From: Salipiger marinus | GTDB taxonomy: Bacteria > Pseudomonadota > Alphaproteobacteria > Rhodobacterales > Rhodobacteraceae | Length of the DNA stretch: 64,000 nt | Assembly (NCBI RefSeq): GCF_900100085.1 | Contig: NZ_FNEJ01000006.1 | Coordinates: forward strand, 186,001 to 250,000 | Direction of reading: 5' to 3' | Part shown: one piece after another, positions 61,428 through 64,000 of the stretch | Layout of the letters: each line of letters opens with the position of its first letter | Position numbering within the stretch: position 1 is the first letter of the stretch | Translations under genes and position numbers: made by a program | Notes under the pieces: model-generated | What the model saw: the letters and a program-made list of their open reading frames with translations, nothing else | Told to the model about the DNA's origin: nothing | The model's database searches: none

Positions 61428-61926
61428 TTTCTTGCCTGACTATAGCGAGTACTATGATTGACCAGTGCTCCGCTTTCGCCACCCACTCATGCGCCTCGGT
61501 AACCGGCACCCCTGATAACTTAAAACGGGCAGAACGAAAATCTACTAGTGTTTCTGGAGTGTAATCCGCAACAACACGAATAGCGTAAGCCTTCTCCAAA
61601 GTCTCAGCAAATCCTAAATTTATTGAGCTGGCCTGCCTGCACCCCTGAACAAGGCTTACATCACCAAGCTTGTCAGCCTTCCTTTGAAGCGCCTTGATTC
61701 TCCTTTGAATAGTGCCTCTAAGAATTTCCGGAATGTTTTTATGTTTGATATTTCCTTCATACTTACTATCAATATTTATAAGAGCCTTTCTAACCAGCAG
61801 AAAAGTAGCATAATAGTATCTATTAAATGCGGATCTGGCATACATGTCTGCGCCGCAAACACCGGAAGAGTCTGCTGTGACGAGCCTAACGGCTTCAAGT
61901 TGTAGGTGGTGTGCGACGCTGTGCAT
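61420..61926 (-). CDS. HEPN-like protein of the retron operon
   Basis: A 168-residue helical protein. ADMYARSAFNRYYYATFLLVRKAL matches the HEPN R..YYA.F pattern, and VVADYTPETLVDFRSARFKL with EAHEWVAKAEHW matches the later HEPN 'ADY...A..A' pattern. No clear RxxxxH pair of active RNases is seen, so it may be a catalytically atypical or non-nuclease HEPN. First gene of the retron operon; the start at 61926 lacks a clear ribosome site, and ATG at 61845 would cut the first helix. Confidence 0.5.
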   Translation of the reverse strand: MHSVAHHLQLEAVRLVTADSSGVCGADMYARSAFNRYYYATFLLVRKALINIDSKYEGNIKHKNIPEILRGTIQRRIKALQRKADKLGDVSLVQGCRQASSINLGFAETLEKAYAIRVVADYTPETLVDFRSARFKLSGVPVTEAHEWVAKAEHWSIIVLAIVRQENA

Positions 61927-62405
61927 TGGACAACTATTTTTTAAGTCTACGATGGAAGCAGTTGATATTTATAAGAGTACACGCACAAAGCGTCTCGGAT
62001 TTGGATGCGATGGTACCTCAAGAGACTACCAAATTTGCTATGACCTGAAAACTGGCGAAGTCGGCATGTTCGATCCTAGCGTACATTCCTTACCACTGAA
62101 CACAATGAGCAAGTTCCCATAGGTACGGATGAACTATTGGTACCGCCGGGCACGCGCATCACGCAACTTAGGTGACGGGCAACTCAGGACGTTGCGGTCA
62201 GAGGTCACAGCTAGTGTTCAATTTTTACTACCTGGCGCCGCGTCACCCCTCGAGGGTCTGACACCTTTTATCGCCGCAGCTGCAAAACACTTGAAGTACA
62301 ACACTCACTTGGTTGACATCAACAAGCGTCCGATTCGGACATGCTCGGACACTCGGACAACGACACGAGAAAACTCGCGCATCTCTTTGATTTTAATCAA
62401 TTATT
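61927..62405. other. Right-end region of the prophage, mostly without genes
   Basis: About 480 bases between the HEPN-like gene and attR. It should contain the retron operon promoter, but I could not place one confidently. A possible 56-residue gene is listed separately; otherwise nothing recognisable. Confidence 0.5.
61952..62122 (+). CDS. Possible small protein upstream of the retron operon
   Basis: A 56-residue frame (MEAVDIYKSTRTKRLGFGCD) divergent from the retron genes. DYQICYDLKTGEVGMFDPS looks like real beta structure, but no ribosome site is seen and the length is small. It may be a fragment of an older gene. Confidence 0.3.
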   Translation: MEAVDIYKSTRTKRLGFGCDGTSRDYQICYDLKTGEVGMFDPSVHSLPLNTMSKFP

Positions 62406-62451
62406 TGGTGCCCCCACACGGACTCGAACCGCGGACCTACTGATTACAAAT
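62406..62451. repeat. attR: 3' end of tRNA-Thr(UGU)
   Basis: Identical over 46 bp to attL at 22550-22595. It runs from the CCA end to the anticodon loop. The joined sequence restores the full tRNA gene, so insertion is neutral to the host. Confidence 0.95.
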
Positions 62452-62481
62452 CAGTTGCTCTACCAGCTGAGCTATAGGGGC
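62406..62481 (-). tRNA. tRNA-Thr (anticodon UGU), prophage insertion site
   Basis: A 76-nt gene including encoded CCA. The acceptor stem starts GCCCCTA, the anticodon arm is ACUGA-UUUGUAA-UCAGU with anticodon UGU, and the T-arm has GGTTCGAGTCC. The 3' 46 bp are prophage-borne, the 5' 30 bp chromosomal. Confidence 0.95.
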
Positions 62482-62531
62482 ACCGTAGGTGCAGGGATAT
62501 GCCAGCCCCGCCCCGGACTGCAAGCCCGAAA

Positions 62532-64000
62532 CTACCGGTTGGCATGCGCGAGCAGGCCTACGGCGGCGAGACCTACGCCGATCACCAGCACTGCCGCCGG
62601 GGCGGCGCCGCCGAGGTTTTCCAGCGACGCCTGTTCATGCACCCGCGTGGCCAGCGTTTCATAGTTGAACGGGCGCAGCAGCAGGGTGGCGGGCAGCTCT
62701 TTCACGCAGTCGACAAAGACCAGCAGCAGGGCCGAGGCCAGAGAGCCTCGGATCAGCGGATAATGCACCTCGGCCAGCACCTGCCCCTGACTGCGCCCCA
62801 GCGACCGCGCCGCCAGCGCCAGATTCGGCGACACCCGTCCCAGCGCCGCATCCGCCGCCCCCTGCGCGATGGCGAAAAACCGCACGCAATAGGCCAGCAC
62901 CAGCGCGAAGGCGGATCCGGTCAGCACCAGCCCGATCTCCTGCCCGGTCACGGCGGCCACGGTGTCCGCCAGCCGGTGATCCAGCGCGGCCAGCGGAATC
63001 AGGATGCCGATGCCCAGCACCGCCCCCGGCGCGGCATAGCCGATCGTGGTGACCGGCATCAGCCGGCGCGGCAGCACCCGCCCCGACACCCGCACGCCAT
63101 AGACCAGAAACAGCCCGCCACACACGGTCAGCACCGCCGCGAGCCCGCCCACCATCAGCGTGTTCAGCCCCGCCCCCCAGAGCGCGGGATCGGCCCAGTT
63201 GCGGGCATGGTCCAGCGCATGCGACAGGATCACGCCGCCGGGCAGCAGGAACCCCAGCGCGAAGGGCAGAAGGCAGACCAGCAGCGCCGCCACAGCCGCC
63301 GCCCCCGTGAGCGGCACGCGGGCCACGGGGCGGTGCCGGATCGACAGGTTGAAGAACCGCATCCGGCGGCGCGAGGCCTTTTCCAAGAGCACCAGCAGGA
63401 TGACCAGTGCCAGCACCGTGGTGGCGATCTGCGCGGCGCCGCCTGCATTGTTGCTTTGCAGCCAGACGCTGAAGATGCCGGTGGTCAGGGTCTGCACCGC
63501 AAAATAATCCACCGTGCCGAAATCATTGACCGATTCCATCATCACGATCGCCACCCCCGCCGCGATCGCCGGTCGCGCCAATGGCAGGCCCACGCGGCAG
63601 AACCGCCCCCATGCTCCCGCGCCCAGCGACTGCGCCACCTCGTCGGCGCTGGCGGACTGCTCGCGGAAGGCATTGCGGGCCAGCAGATAGACATAAGGAT
63701 ACTGCGCCGCCGCCAGCACGAGGATCGCCGCCCCCATCGACCGGATTTCCGGAAACCAGTAGTCGCGGGCGGTCTGCCAGCCGAAAGCCTGCCGGAGCCC
63801 GGTCTGCACCGGCCCGGAATATTCCAGAAAATCCACCAGCGCATAGGCGCCCACATAGGCCGGGATCGCCAGCGGCAGCAGCAGCAGCCATTCCAGCCAG
63901 CGCCGCCCGGGAAACTCGTAGCGCGACACCAGCCATGCGGTCACCGTGCCCGCGACACAGGCCAGCGCCCCCACCCCCGCCATCAGCACCAGCGTGTTGC
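62532..64000 (-). CDS. Fe3+-type ABC transporter permease, partial
   Basis: A long permease with two fused binding-protein-dependent permease halves, typical of FbpB/SfuB. About 485 residues are visible and the N-terminus lies beyond the window. Coupling loops are ADEVAQSLGAGAWGRFCRVGLPLARPAI and LAARSLGRSQGQVLAEVHYPLI. It takes up ferric iron or a similar cation with a periplasmic binder. It begins the right chromosomal flank, next to tRNA-Thr. Confidence 0.85.
   Translation of the reverse strand, partial: NTLVLMAGVGALACVAGTVTAWLVSRYEFPGRRWLEWLLLLPLAIPAYVGAYALVDFLEYSGPVQTGLRQAFGWQTARDYWFPEIRSMGAAILVLAAAQYPYVYLLARNAFREQSASADEVAQSLGAGAWGRFCRVGLPLARPAIAAGVAIVMMESVNDFGTVDYFAVQTLTTGIFSVWLQSNNAGGAAQIATTVLALVILLVLLEKASRRRMRFFNLSIRHRPVARVPLTGAAAVAALLVCLLPFALGFLLPGGVILSHALDHARNWADPALWGAGLNTLMVGGLAAVLTVCGGLFLVYGVRVSGRVLPRRLMPVTTIGYAAPGAVLGIGILIPLAALDHRLADTVAAVTGQEIGLVLTGSAFALVLAYCVRFFAIAQGAADAALGRVSPNLALAARSLGRSQGQVLAEVHYPLIRGSLASALLLVFVDCVKELPATLLLRPFNYETLATRVHEQASLENLGGAAPAAVLVIGVGLAAVGLLAHANR

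Larger units (their letters stand above)
22550..62451. mobile_element. Temperate podovirus-type prophage in tRNA-Thr, about 39.9 kb
   Basis: Bounded by 46-bp direct repeats, one of which completes tRNA-Thr. It contains integrase, a likely excisionase, CI/Cro-like regulators, replication, packaging, head, tail, ejection, tailspike and lysis genes, and every core module appears intact. The repeat-to-repeat period is 39856 bp. The virion module is T7-like in its tail tubular and ejection proteins, but no phage RNA polymerase gene is seen. AT-richer cargo sits at both ends: an RloC-like gene and a retron. Structural genes run leftward, integrase rightward. Confidence 0.93.

Noticed and set aside
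62129-62443. A 104-residue rightward gene next to attR
   Set aside because: It runs into the tRNA-Thr gene and shows no protein-like pattern.
22550-62451. A transposon or ICE
   Set aside because: No transposase, relaxase or conjugation genes; the complete virion module identifies a prophage.

Overview
The window comes from a high-GC alphaproteobacterium, most likely a Rhodobacterales member (Paracoccus or Rhodobacter type). The evidence is chromosomal gene content rich in ABC and TTT uptake systems, GntR and LacI regulators, very GC-rich third codon positions and tRNA genes with encoded CCA. It has two chromosomal flanks (1-22549 and 62482-64000) and one integrated element of about 39.9 kb between 46-bp direct repeats at 22550-22595 and 62406-62451. 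The right repeat is the 3' part of an intact tRNA-Thr(UGU) gene and the left repeat is the displaced copy, so the element sits in a tRNA-Thr gene.

Left flank: the 3' part-missing end of a polysaccharide deacetylase gene, a four-gene spermidine/iron-type ABC importer, a divergent amidohydrolase and its FCD-type GntR regulator, with shared ATGGNNNNCCAT operators. Next come a ROK sugar kinase and NagA-like deacetylase pair, a tctC-tctB-tctA tripartite transporter with an HpcH/HpaI aldolase, and a divergent LacI regulator. Then follow a BCCT transporter and a GH51 arabinofuranosidase operon with its own sugar ABC importer and a GntR regulator. A tRNA-Leu(UAA) gene lies just before the element. 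Right flank: an Fe3+-type ABC permease cut by the window end.

The element is a temperate podovirus-type prophage. A CI/Cro-like switch lies at 56.1-57.1 kb. Leftward run a short early operon, a Toprim primase and a helicase-like ATPase, an iteron-rich non-coding block (51610-51870), then terminase, a head-tail connector, scaffold, capsid, tail tubular proteins, three large ejection proteins, a tailspike and a lysis cassette (membrane protein, muramidase, overlapping spanins). Rightward run small genes, a likely excisionase and a tyrosine integrase. Among the virion genes are a DUF2829/Tad2-like anti-Thoeris protein and a 1243-residue ejection protein with a RelA/SpoT-like domain near its C-terminus.

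Both ends of the element carry AT-richer cargo. At the left end is a PrrC/RloC-like ATPase with a zinc-hook motif. At the right end is a retron: a HEPN-like gene, a winged-helix gene, an msr-msd RNA with a 12-bp a1/a2 repeat and a perfect 20-bp msd stem, and a retron-type reverse transcriptase whose start codon overlaps a2. In the excised circle these two cassettes would lie side by side across attP. The HEPN-like plus winged-helix pairing does not match a retron type I can name, and it is the best candidate here for an undescribed system.
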